From assembly GCA_020627965.1 (NCBI GenBank), contig JAHDFX010000017.1, positions 1 through 40,878 on the forward strand: a DNA stretch of 40,878 nucleotides, written 5' to 3'. The stretch is from Saprospiraceae bacterium. Its GTDB lineage: Bacteria > Bacteroidota > Bacteroidia > Chitinophagales > Saprospiraceae. The translations under genes were made by a program, and so were the position numbers. Shown here one piece after another: positions 33,875 to 40,878 of the stretch; the first letter of the stretch is position 1, and each line of letters begins with the position of its first letter. The notes under the pieces were generated by a model, which saw only the letters and a program-made list of their open reading frames with translations, was not told the DNA's origin and did not search any database.

Positions 33875-34260
33875 ATTATTAAAATGTTGATAGTCAATAA
33901 TTTTTTTTCAGACTCAACAGGAAAAATCTCCTAAGAGTTATTAAAAATCTTAATAAGGGATTTATGTTTACCCAATTCCTTCTTAAGATACGTGAATCTA
34001 CCCACAAAGGTTTCATTCCCCAATCATCTATTTTGATCGGAGGGCGTTGGATTTTGAGAAAATAAAGATGGATGCAGATGTTTCAGGGTTGTTCTGTCTG
34101 AAACATAATAAATAGTTTACAGATGTATAAAGTTATTTGCCAATTATTAATCCGAAGGTATTTATTAATTCAAGACCTATATTTTTTTATAAAATTAAAT
34201 AAAAAAACAGAGATTAGCAAAAAAGTGTGTATAATAAAGCTACGTGCTCAACTAGACATT
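33875..34260. other. Gap without a gene; one hairpin
   Basis: Between the OGDH stop and the response regulator start nothing codes convincingly. A plus-strand frame at 34123-34365 runs into the opposite OGDH gene and looks random. ATGTTTCAG at 34078-34086 and CTGAAACAT at 34098-34106 make a 9-bp stem without a T-run. It might shape the 3' end of the OGDH transcript. Confidence 0.45.
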
Positions 34261-37020
34261 TTAAAAATCAAAAGCCTTATTAATAATGTTGGCCTGTTCT
34301 TCATCATGACGTTTCTTGAAACCAGTTGCAGGAGAAGCGCTGGACTTTCTGGAGATCACAGATAGTGGAAATCTGCGATAGCGTGCCAGAATATATTGCC
34401 ATGCGCCCATGTTTTCTGGTTCTTCCTGTACCCATACAGCTTCTGCATCAGCATATTTCTTAATGAGTTGATCTACCTGATCTTTCGGAAATGGGTAAAG
34501 TTGCTCAATACGAACGATGGCTACATCGTCCCGTTTTAGCTCTTCACGCTTTTTCAATAGATCATAATAGATTTTTCCTGTACAGCACAATACACGTTTG
34601 ACTTTCGCAATTTCTTTTTTGCTTCCATATTTCGGATCATCCAGTAGTTCCTGAAAACGATTATTACTTGTAAAATCGCTGATCGGAGAAACACAAAGTG
34701 GATGGCGTAATAAAGATTTAGGCGACATCACGATCAGAGGGCGGCGGAATGGGCGCTCTAACTGACGACGCATGACATGGAAGAAGTTTGCTGGTGTGGT
34801 TACATTTACGACAGACATATTAAACTCTGCACACATTTGCAAGAAACGCTCAAAACGAGCGCTGGAATGTTCAGGACCTTGCCCTGCATAACCATGAGGC
34901 AGTAATAGTACAAGCCCACTCGTCCAGTTCCATTTACTTTCAGAAGAAGAGATAAACTGATCGACCATTACCTGGGCGCCATTATAAAAATCGCCAAACT
35001 GCCCTTCCCAAATCACCAATGTATCAGGCGTTGCCAAAGAATAACCAAATTCAAACCCCATGACACCGTACTCAGACAGTAAGGAATTGAAAATTCTGTA
35101 TTTACCTTGTTTGTCAACAATGGAATTCAGTCGGTTGTATTCATTTTTATTATTGGAATCTACCAAAACAGCATGTCGATGTGAGAAGGTTCCACGCTTT
35201 ACATCCTGTCCACTCATACGCACATCATGCCCATCAAGCAGTAGAGAGCCATAAGCCAGCAACTCTCCCATAGCCCAGTCAAGATTGCCGTTATTGTAGA
35301 GTTTATTGGTTGATTTGAGCAGGCGATTGAATTTTTTCAATGGCGTAAAATCATCAGGAATCGTCAGAAGATGTTTGATGATCTGATCTATTTTCTTTTT
35401 GGTAATGCCTGTTTTCGGAGAAAGTTTTACATCATCAAATGTAATTTTTTCTTGCAATTTCAACCAGGCTAGTTCAGGTTTTTGGAAATTATAAGGAAGA
35501 GGTTTCTGACGAACATTGTCAAGGCGTGCCTGTAAATCACTGGTAAACTCTTTCTCCATTTTTTTGGCCAGTTCAACTTCAACATCCCCTTGAGTCAATA
35601 AATCGTTCAGATATACCTGACGCGGACTTGGATGTGTTTTGATCGCCTTATACATGGTCGGTTGTGTATATTGAGGGTCATCACCTTCATTATGCCCGTG
35701 ACGACGATAGCAAACCATGTCAATGAAGACATCAGTATTAAATTCCTGACGATATTCTGCTGCCAGTTCTGCTGCAAATACGACAGCTTCAGGGTCATCT
35801 CCATTTACATGAAAAACGGGTGCTTCTACAACAGATGCTGCCGCAGTACAATAGATAGAAGATCGAGCATCATCATAATCTGTTGTAAAACCAACTTGAT
35901 TATTAATGACAAAATGGATGGTTCCTCCTGTATAATAACCTTCCAGTTTACTCATTTGTACCGTTTCATAAACGATACCTTGTCCGGCAACAGCCGCATC
36001 TCCATGAATGAGAATAGGCAAGAGGCAATCGTAATCACTTTTGTGCAAAAGATCTGCTTTTGCACGGGCATAGCCCTGTACTACTGTATTGACCGCTTCC
36101 AGATGTGAGGGATTAGGTGCCAGTTTCAGGTCAACTTGTTTTTTGCCTGTAGTTTCTACCTGTGAGAAGAACCCTAAGTGATATTTTACATCTCCATCAC
36201 CAAAGCTCAGATCAGGCATACTGATTCCTTCAAATTCATTGAATATTTCTTCATAGGTTTTACCCATGATATTGGCTAAAACGTTCAACCGCCCCCGGTG
36301 TGCCATGCCAATGATAAATTCTTTAACCCCTAAGTCGGCTCCTGTATTGATGATAGCATCCAATGCAGCTATAGTCGTTTCTCCGCCTTCCAGTGAAAAG
36401 CGTTTTTGACCTACATATTTTTTATGCAGAAATTCTTCAAAAAGAACAGCTCCGTTCAGTTTTTCCAGAATACGGCGCTTTTTTTCTGTTGAAAGTCCGT
36501 AATCTTTTTGCAGAATCCGCTTTTCAACACGTTCTCTCAACCACTCTCGCTTATTGCGATCATTGATGTAAGCAAACTCAAAACCAATATTACCACAATA
36601 CATTTGCTTTAGCTTATCCATGATCTGGCGAAGCGTTCCATTGGGCAAACCTATTTCCGCTCCAGCAACAAAAGTTTTATCATAATCTGCTTCACTAAGA
36701 TTATGATTTTCCAGAATGAGACCTGGTTGATGCGCTCTACGTGGCAAGATCGGGTTGGTGGTAGAAAGCAGATGTCCGCGTTTTCTGTAACCAGAAATCA
36801 GCATACGAACGTTCATTTCTTTTTCTGCATCACCGGCTGATACTGGATTTGCAGATGCTGCCATATCTTCAGCATGCCCATTTTGGCGGACAGCAAAATC
36901 AAAACCTTCAAAAAAAGTGCGCCAGCCTGCATCTACTTCCTCTGGGTTTGCCTGATAGGCTTTATACATGGTTTCTATGTAGGAAGGGTGGGCATTAAAT
37001 ATGTATGAGTAATCTTTCAT
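34261..37020 (-). CDS. sucA: 2-oxoglutarate dehydrogenase E1 component
   Basis: The thiamine-diphosphate enzyme of about 919 residues decarboxylates 2-oxoglutarate and passes the succinyl group to E2 in the TCA cycle. The N-terminus YIFNAHPSYIETMYKAYQANPEEVDAGW is the E2-binding segment of the SucA type. GMAHRGRLNVLANIMGK, HGDAAVAGQGIVYET, HVNGDDPEAVVFAAELA with the ThDP/Mg site, and RRHGHNEGDDPQYTQPTMY follow. The transketolase-like C-terminal part has GQFGDFYNGAQVMVDQFISS and LLPHGYAGQGPEHSSARFERFLQ. There is no fused succinyltransferase domain. The ATG at 37020 (MKDYSY) is chosen over a TTG five codons upstream. The E2 gene is not in the window. It is divergent from the GHMP kinase gene (119-bp gap). 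Confidence 0.96.
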   Translation of the reverse strand: MKDYSYIFNAHPSYIETMYKAYQANPEEVDAGWRTFFEGFDFAVRQNGHAEDMAASANPVSAGDAEKEMNVRMLISGYRKRGHLLSTTNPILPRRAHQPGLILENHNLSEADYDKTFVAGAEIGLPNGTLRQIMDKLKQMYCGNIGFEFAYINDRNKREWLRERVEKRILQKDYGLSTEKKRRILEKLNGAVLFEEFLHKKYVGQKRFSLEGGETTIAALDAIINTGADLGVKEFIIGMAHRGRLNVLANIMGKTYEEIFNEFEGISMPDLSFGDGDVKYHLGFFSQVETTGKKQVDLKLAPNPSHLEAVNTVVQGYARAKADLLHKSDYDCLLPILIHGDAAVAGQGIVYETVQMSKLEGYYTGGTIHFVINNQVGFTTDYDDARSSIYCTAAASVVEAPVFHVNGDDPEAVVFAAELAAEYRQEFNTDVFIDMVCYRRHGHNEGDDPQYTQPTMYKAIKTHPSPRQVYLNDLLTQGDVEVELAKKMEKEFTSDLQARLDNVRQKPLPYNFQKPELAWLKLQEKITFDDVKLSPKTGITKKKIDQIIKHLLTIPDDFTPLKKFNRLLKSTNKLYNNGNLDWAMGELLAYGSLLLDGHDVRMSGQDVKRGTFSHRHAVLVDSNNKNEYNRLNSIVDKQGKYRIFNSLLSEYGVMGFEFGYSLATPDTLVIWEGQFGDFYNGAQVMVDQFISSSESKWNWTSGLVLLLPHGYAGQGPEHSSARFERFLQMCAEFNMSVVNVTTPANFFHVMRRQLERPFRRPLIVMSPKSLLRHPLCVSPISDFTSNNRFQELLDDPKYGSKKEIAKVKRVLCCTGKIYYDLLKKREELKRDDVAIVRIEQLYPFPKDQVDQLIKKYADAEAVWVQEEPENMGAWQYILARYRRFPLSVISRKSSASPATGFKKRHDEEQANIINKAFDF

Positions 37021-37139
37021 TAGAATGAGATTCAAAATAGCTTCTTGGATGAATGGTGTTTACTATTATTTTTAAATAAGCTCACAAATATCGGGGATTT
37101 TTATCAGTTTTGCATAGCTTATACGTTAAAACATTGCTT

Positions 37140-38072
37140 ATGTCTGAAGGAAATACTAGTTTTTCGTTCCATGCTAATGGAAAACTCTTGTTAACTGGTG
37201 AATATCTGGTACTTGACGGTGCCCTGGCACTTGCTTTACCTGCCAGATATGGACAAACTTTGAAGGTGACAAATAATGAAATCGAAGGTTTACACTGGAC
37301 AAGCTATGGAAAAGACGGGAAAGCCTGGTTTGAAGCCTTATTCAACCTACCTGACTTCGCCGTTTTATCTCATTCCGATCAAGAAATAGCACAACGTTTA
37401 CAGGATATTTTATTAAAAATTCGCTTGCAAAACCCTGATTTCCTGACAAAAGAGAAGTCGCTGGAAGCTCAAACTCATCTGGAGTTTCCACGTGAATGGG
37501 GACTCGGAACCAGTTCAACCCTAATGTATTTACTCGCTCAATGGGCAGGTATTGATGCTTTTCAGCTTTTAGCACAAACCATGGGAGGTTCTGGTTATGA
37601 TATTGCCTGTGCTGGCAGAAGTAGACCTCTTTTTTATCAAATAAAGAATGGTCAGCCCTTCTCCCAATCTATCAATTTTGATCCCGATTTTAAAGAACAT
37701 TTATACTTTGTTTATTTAGGAAAAAAGCAAAATAGTCGGGAAGGTATTGCCCGTTATCGCAGCCGACAGGCTGACAAAAAAAAATGCATTGATAAGGCGA
37801 CTCAGCTTACAAAAGCATTTATAAAGGCGAAAGACCTCAAAACACTTGAGCAAATAATAAATGAGCATGAAAACCTGATATCTGACTTATTGGATTTACC
37901 AAAAGCAAAAGACCTCTATTTTCCTGATTTTTGGGGAAGTATAAAATCTTTGGGTGCATGGGGAGGCGATTTTGTACTGGCAAGCAGCCATAAAACACAT
38001 ACAGAAACAAAGGATTATTTTCGCCAAAAAGGATTCAATACCTGTTTGTCTTACAATGAATTTTCATTTTGA
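37140..38072 (+). CDS. GYDIA-family GHMP kinase (mevalonate-kinase-like)
   Basis: The 310-residue small-molecule kinase starts FSFHANGKLLLTGEYLVLDGALALALPARYGQ, the substrate strand of GHMP kinases. PREWGLGTSSTLMYLLAQW is the phosphate loop, and GGSGYDIACAG carries the Gly-Tyr-Asp-Ile-Ala that names the family. The C-terminal SLGAWGGDFVLAS is the third GHMP motif. In Bacteroidota it is taken to be part of isoprenoid (mevalonate) metabolism; the exact substrate is not proved by the sequence. The ATG at 37140 is chosen over a TTG at 37110. The next gene, yicC, starts 82 bp later. Confidence 0.9.
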   Translation: MSEGNTSFSFHANGKLLLTGEYLVLDGALALALPARYGQTLKVTNNEIEGLHWTSYGKDGKAWFEALFNLPDFAVLSHSDQEIAQRLQDILLKIRLQNPDFLTKEKSLEAQTHLEFPREWGLGTSSTLMYLLAQWAGIDAFQLLAQTMGGSGYDIACAGRSRPLFYQIKNGQPFSQSINFDPDFKEHLYFVYLGKKQNSREGIARYRSRQADKKKCIDKATQLTKAFIKAKDLKTLEQIINEHENLISDLLDLPKAKDLYFPDFWGSIKSLGAWGGDFVLASSHKTHTETKDYFRQKGFNTCLSYNEFSF

Positions 38073-38126
38073 TGCATTTGCCTTGAAATATGAGTTATCT
38101 GTGATGCTTTCTATCTTTCAAATGCT

Positions 38127-38134
38127 TACCTTTG
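38127..38134 (+). promoter_or_regulatory. Candidate -7 box for yicC
   Basis: TACCTTTG fits TAnnTTTG, and lies 20 bp before the ATG at 38155. The leader would be short, about 14 nt. It would drive yicC and probably the following fused gmk and apaG genes. Confidence 0.4.
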
Positions 38135-38154
38135 CTCACTTAAACGTATTTTAT

Positions 38155-39036
38155 ATGCTATTATCGATGACTGGTTATGGGCGGGCTTCCCGCAAATTAG
38201 ACGAAAAGTCTGTTATTGTTGAAATGAAATCGCTCAACAGTAAATATCTTGATTTGAAAACCAGATTACCACAAGGTTTTCATGACAAGGAAATGGTCAT
38301 CAGGCAGATGTTGACAAAAGCTGCAAAAAGAGGAAAGATCGATATTTCTGTAGAAATACAGCAGCAAGGAACAGAACACGATATGTTGTTCAATAAAGAC
38401 CTGTTTGCAGCCTATTACAAACAATTGAAAGCCATAAAAGAAGAATTGGGTATATCTGACCATGCAGATCTGGTACAATCTATTATGCGTATTCCCAATG
38501 TAACATCAAGTGGAGAAGGAAACATCGACGACAAAGTCTGGCAACTCGTACAAGATACTATAAAAGATGCCGTTACAGCTTTCAATATATTCAGAAAAGC
38601 AGAGGGCGACGTTACAGAACAAGACTTCCGGCTCAGGGTTAGTAATATTCAAAAGTTATTAAAAGAATTAGCACCATTTGAGGCACCACGTATTGAGCGA
38701 CTTCGGGAACGCTACAAACAACAATTATCTGAATTAAAGCTACAAAACGGCTTTGATGAAAATCGTTTTGAGCAGGAAATTATTTTTTATATTGAAAAAC
38801 TAGACCTCTCTGAAGAAAAGTTGCGCCTGGAACAGCACTGCGACTACTTCATAGAGCAATTGGACGATACAAAGCTTAAGATTAAAGGTAAAAAACTCAA
38901 TTTCATTTCTCAGGAAATGGGTAGAGAAATCAATACATTAGGTTCTAAAGCCAATAATGCCGACATACAGCGCATCGTTGTGCAAATGAAAGACGAATTG
39001 GAGAAAATCAAAGAACAGACAGCGAATATTTTATAA
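38155..39036 (+). CDS. yicC: YicC-family endoribonuclease
   Basis: The 293-residue product has the normal length. It starts MLLSMTGYGRASRKLDEKSVIVEMKSLNSKYLDLKTRLP (YicC N-terminal domain). It ends EQLDDTKLKIKGKKLNFISQEMGREINTLGSKANNADIQRIVVQMKDELEKIKEQTANI, the DUF1732 helical domain with the acidic catalytic cluster and the GREINTLGSKA signature. Upstream in-frame ATG codons from 37954 overlap the kinase gene and are rejected because the family starts at MTGYG. YicC degrades small RNAs in E. coli, and a like role here is inference. It is followed by the gmk fusion, a common pairing. Confidence 0.95.
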   Translation: MLLSMTGYGRASRKLDEKSVIVEMKSLNSKYLDLKTRLPQGFHDKEMVIRQMLTKAAKRGKIDISVEIQQQGTEHDMLFNKDLFAAYYKQLKAIKEELGISDHADLVQSIMRIPNVTSSGEGNIDDKVWQLVQDTIKDAVTAFNIFRKAEGDVTEQDFRLRVSNIQKLLKELAPFEAPRIERLRERYKQQLSELKLQNGFDENRFEQEIIFYIEKLDLSEEKLRLEQHCDYFIEQLDDTKLKIKGKKLNFISQEMGREINTLGSKANNADIQRIVVQMKDELEKIKEQTANIL

Positions 39037-39070
39037 CCAGACCGTCCCTTACGGTACTGCGAGAAGCACA

Positions 39071-39100
39071 TCAACACAGGGCGCACTTCAACACATCAAT
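39071..39100. repeat. Dispersed CAACAC repeat copy
   Basis: Thirty bases starting TCAACACAGGGCGCACTTCA match 21522-21551 (TCAACACAAGGCGCACTTCA and so on) at about 27 positions. Here only the right-arm half is present. A small stem ACCGT/ACGGT at 39041-39055 lies next to it. It ends 7 bp before the ATG of the gmk fusion. Confidence 0.55.
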
Positions 39101-39107
39101 AGTTCTC

Positions 39108-40211
39108 ATGAAAATCACCAATGTTGAAATAAAAGCTCATTGTTCTGAACCTGAAAAAATCGAGCAAATTCTGCTTGACCTGGGAGCAGATTTTATTGGT
39201 TTAGACAAGCAGGTGGATACCTATTTTAAAGTAAAAGAAGGAAGACTAAAGCTTCGGGAAGGCAACATTGAAAACAGCCTGATTTACTACCAGCGCCCTG
39301 ATGTGGGCAAATCCAAACGTTCTGATGTTTTGCTCTATAAGCCAAGTGATATTGAAGGCTTGAAGGCTATACTGGAAACCGTTCATGATGTATTGGTAAG
39401 GGTAGAAAAACGAAGAAAAATATTCTTTATTGACCATGTAAAATTTCATCTGGATACGGTAGAACATTTGGGAAATTTTGTAGAAATAGAAGCCATTGAT
39501 AAAGATGAAGGCAGGTCGGAAGAAAATTTAAGAAAACAATGCGAACATTACTGTGATCTTTTGGCTGTGAACGATTCAGACCTGGTTCGTGTTTCGTATT
39601 CAGATATGATCTTGGATAAATTGGAAAAGAAAACATCAATTACAACACAGAGTAAACTTATCGCCCTGACTGCCCCTTCTGGTGCAGGCAAGACAACTAT
39701 TGCCCGTCATCTTTTATCTACATTTGATGAACTTGCTTTTTCTATTTCGGCTACAACACGCGAACGCCGCCCCCACGAAGAGCATGGCCGTGATTACTAT
39801 TTTTTGTCGAAAGAAGAATTTGAAGAAAAAATAGCTCAAGAACAATTTGTGGAATGGGAAGAGGTTTATAAAGGACAATACTACGGCACTTTAAAGAGTG
39901 AAATTGAGCGTATTCGTAAAAATGGCAAACACGTAATTTTTGACATTGACGTTAATGGAGCGAGTAGCATCAAAAAAGTTTATGGAGATGAGGCTTTGGT
40001 CATTTTTGTAAAACCGCCATCACCAGAGGTTTTATTTGAGCGTCTACGCAATCGAAAAACAGAAAGTGCCAAGAGTTTGGAAAAAAGAATTGCCAGAGCC
40101 AGAAGAGAACTCACATTTGAAGATAAATTCGACTGCATACTAATCAATGATGATTTGAAAACCGCACTGCTTGATGCAGAAGAACTCGTCAAAGCTTTCA
40201 CTAGTATATAA
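39108..40211 (+). CDS. gmk: CYTH domain fused to guanylate kinase
   Basis: The 367-residue product has two parts. Residues 1-172 form a CYTH (class IV adenylate cyclase/triphosphatase) domain: VEIKA at 6-10, GRLKLREG at 45-52, RVEKRRKIFFIDHVKFHLDTVEHLGNFVEIE at 98-128. The tunnel-lining charged residues are kept. Residues 183-367 form a complete guanylate kinase: APSGAGKTT P-loop at 189-197, SISATTRERRPHEEHGRDYYF, VYKGQYYGT, FDIDVNGA, LFERLRNRKTES and a C-terminal helix. It converts GMP and ATP to GDP and ADP. The CYTH part probably handles a nucleotide or inorganic triphosphate. The common gmk is about 200 residues, so the fusion is unusual. It sits between yicC and apaG, as plain gmk often follows yicC. 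Confidence 0.93.
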   Translation: MKITNVEIKAHCSEPEKIEQILLDLGADFIGLDKQVDTYFKVKEGRLKLREGNIENSLIYYQRPDVGKSKRSDVLLYKPSDIEGLKAILETVHDVLVRVEKRRKIFFIDHVKFHLDTVEHLGNFVEIEAIDKDEGRSEENLRKQCEHYCDLLAVNDSDLVRVSYSDMILDKLEKKTSITTQSKLIALTAPSGAGKTTIARHLLSTFDELAFSISATTRERRPHEEHGRDYYFLSKEEFEEKIAQEQFVEWEEVYKGQYYGTLKSEIERIRKNGKHVIFDIDVNGASSIKKVYGDEALVIFVKPPSPEVLFERLRNRKTESAKSLEKRIARARRELTFEDKFDCILINDDLKTALLDAEELVKAFTSI

Positions 40212-40221
40212 AGAAAAGCAT

Positions 40222-40614
40222 ATGGAAACTGCTATAACCAATGGAGTAAAAATCAGTGTTGAAGTTGATTATCAGCCTGCTGCTGCCGAAATTATTGGTG
40301 CAAAAGGTCAATATGTGTTCGCCTATCAGGTAAGCATCGAAAATCTGAACGATTTTCCCATCCAATTACTTCGTCGTCAATGGTATATCTGTAATGCTTT
40401 GGCAATCTACCGTGAAGTGGAAGGACCAGGCGTTATTGGAGAACAACCTGTACTTGGCCCCAATATGAAACACCAGTATATTTCTTATTGCCCCTTAGTT
40501 ACAGACATGGGGAAAATGTACGGTAGCTACCTGATGAAAAACCTTACAGACGATTCCCTTTTCCACGTCGAAATTCCTGAATTTTTGATGATCCTGCCGG
40601 AGAAATTGAGTTGA
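40222..40614 (+). CDS. apaG: ApaG-family protein
   Basis: The 130-residue fibronectin-III-like protein has the ApaG signature: FAYQVSIENLNDFPIQLLRRQWYICNA, then EVEGPGVIGEQPVLGPNMKHQYISYCPLVTDMGKMYGSYLM, with the GxGVxGxQP loop, and HVEIPEFLMILP. The family is linked to cobalt/magnesium tolerance and binds pyrophosphate-type ligands, but the role is unclear. The ATG at 40222 (METAIT) is 10 bp after the gmk fusion stop, so the two are likely co-transcribed; an ATG at 40171 inside gmk is rejected. Confidence 0.92.
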   Translation: METAITNGVKISVEVDYQPAAAEIIGAKGQYVFAYQVSIENLNDFPIQLLRRQWYICNALAIYREVEGPGVIGEQPVLGPNMKHQYISYCPLVTDMGKMYGSYLMKNLTDDSLFHVEIPEFLMILPEKLS

Positions 40615-40816
40615 GTGGTGTAGTGGGTTATTGGGTTATTGAGCGCCTACTCTATCCTTAAAAATATGTTTAAACTGACAAAACTATGAGCCTTTGGTGG
40701 CATCATTTCCCGTCTTAAAGTGCTTACTTTACACTAGACTTGTTACCCTTTAATAAGTCTATTCGTATTTCAAAATTATAGGGTTATGCTTAAAAATTAC
40801 TGCCTTCTACTGCTAT

Positions 40817-40878
40817 GCATGTATAACAAATTGCATAGTTTTACTAAACTTTACTCCATTATCCACCCCCTACACCCC
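40817..40878 (+). mobile_element. Partial second MITE copy, cut by the window end
   Basis: GTATAACAAATTGCATAGTT at 40821-40840 matches the inner side of the MITE end at 25499-25519 read on the opposite strand (GTGTAACAAATTGCACAGTT), with 2 differences in 20. After it comes a C-rich stretch (CCACCCCCTACACCCC) like the interior of that element. The far end and any target duplication are outside the window. The rest of 40615-40816 has no gene and shows only short GGTTATTG repeats. Confidence 0.5.

Noticed and set aside
34222-34241. AAGTGTGTATAATAAAG as another MITE end
   Set aside because: It resembles the TIR for about 17 AT-rich bases, but no inverted partner or target duplication is seen nearby.
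34123-34365. Plus-strand frame of 80 codons at the end of sucA
   Set aside because: It runs over the opposite sucA stop and its composition looks random.
37954-38154. Longer N-terminus for yicC
   Set aside because: It would overlap the GHMP kinase gene and lies before the conserved MTGYG start of the family.

Overview
The window looks like a chromosomal stretch of a low-GC member of the Bacteroidota, most likely of the Saprospirales type (lineage is inferred). The signs are secreted proteins ending in a SprB-type repeat plus a 3-coathanger-stack domain, a 631-residue Bacteroidota-type PurF, a GYDIA-type GHMP kinase, an ECF sigma factor of the Bacteroidota type, and TAnnTTTG promoter boxes with few Shine-Dalgarno sites.

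Region 1 (1-17.3 kb) is dominated by a tandemly duplicated divergent gene pair. Each unit has a minus-strand cytoplasmic helical-repeat protein of about 490 residues (2065-3531 and 10107-11567). Facing away from it is a giant secreted subtilisin (3681-9959 and 11737-17214). Between the two genes of each unit is a conserved block of about 44 bp. The subtilisins carry plant-type leucine-rich repeats in about 249-residue, cysteine-capped modules, then a dockerin-like calcium-binding pair, a beta-rich segment, a SprB repeat and a coathanger domain. Two more distant relatives of the helical protein lie at 579-1991 and 26840-28363. A strong rho-independent terminator closes the block at 17270.

Region 2 (17.5-28.4 kb) is mixed. 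It holds purF, a secreted protein of unknown function, an amidohydrolase-fold protein lacking most metal ligands, a GT4 and a GT2 glycosyltransferase, a 5'-truncated-looking TPR frame, a SpoU RNA methyltransferase, a degenerate NeuA-like nucleotidyltransferase and an M16 peptidase. Gaps between genes carry hairpins built from GTGTT/AACAC words. A 154-bp palindromic MITE with a flanking direct repeat lies next to the M16 gene.

Region 3 (28.4-29.25 kb) has no gene. Its last 415 bp hold eight different strong hairpins in a row, the last being a plus-strand terminator, with no plus-strand gene upstream for it to serve. This is the best candidate in the window for an undescribed element: a large structured non-coding RNA.

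Region 4 (29.25-40.9 kb) is housekeeping and signalling. It contains a DUF2071 protein, an ECF sigma factor and a zinc-less anti-sigma-like protein separated by a terminator, a hybrid kinase with an altered H-box next to a single-domain response regulator, 2-oxoglutarate dehydrogenase E1 and, divergently, a GHMP kinase. These are followed by yicC, a CYTH-guanylate kinase fusion and apaG. The window ends inside what appears to be a second, diverged copy of the MITE.
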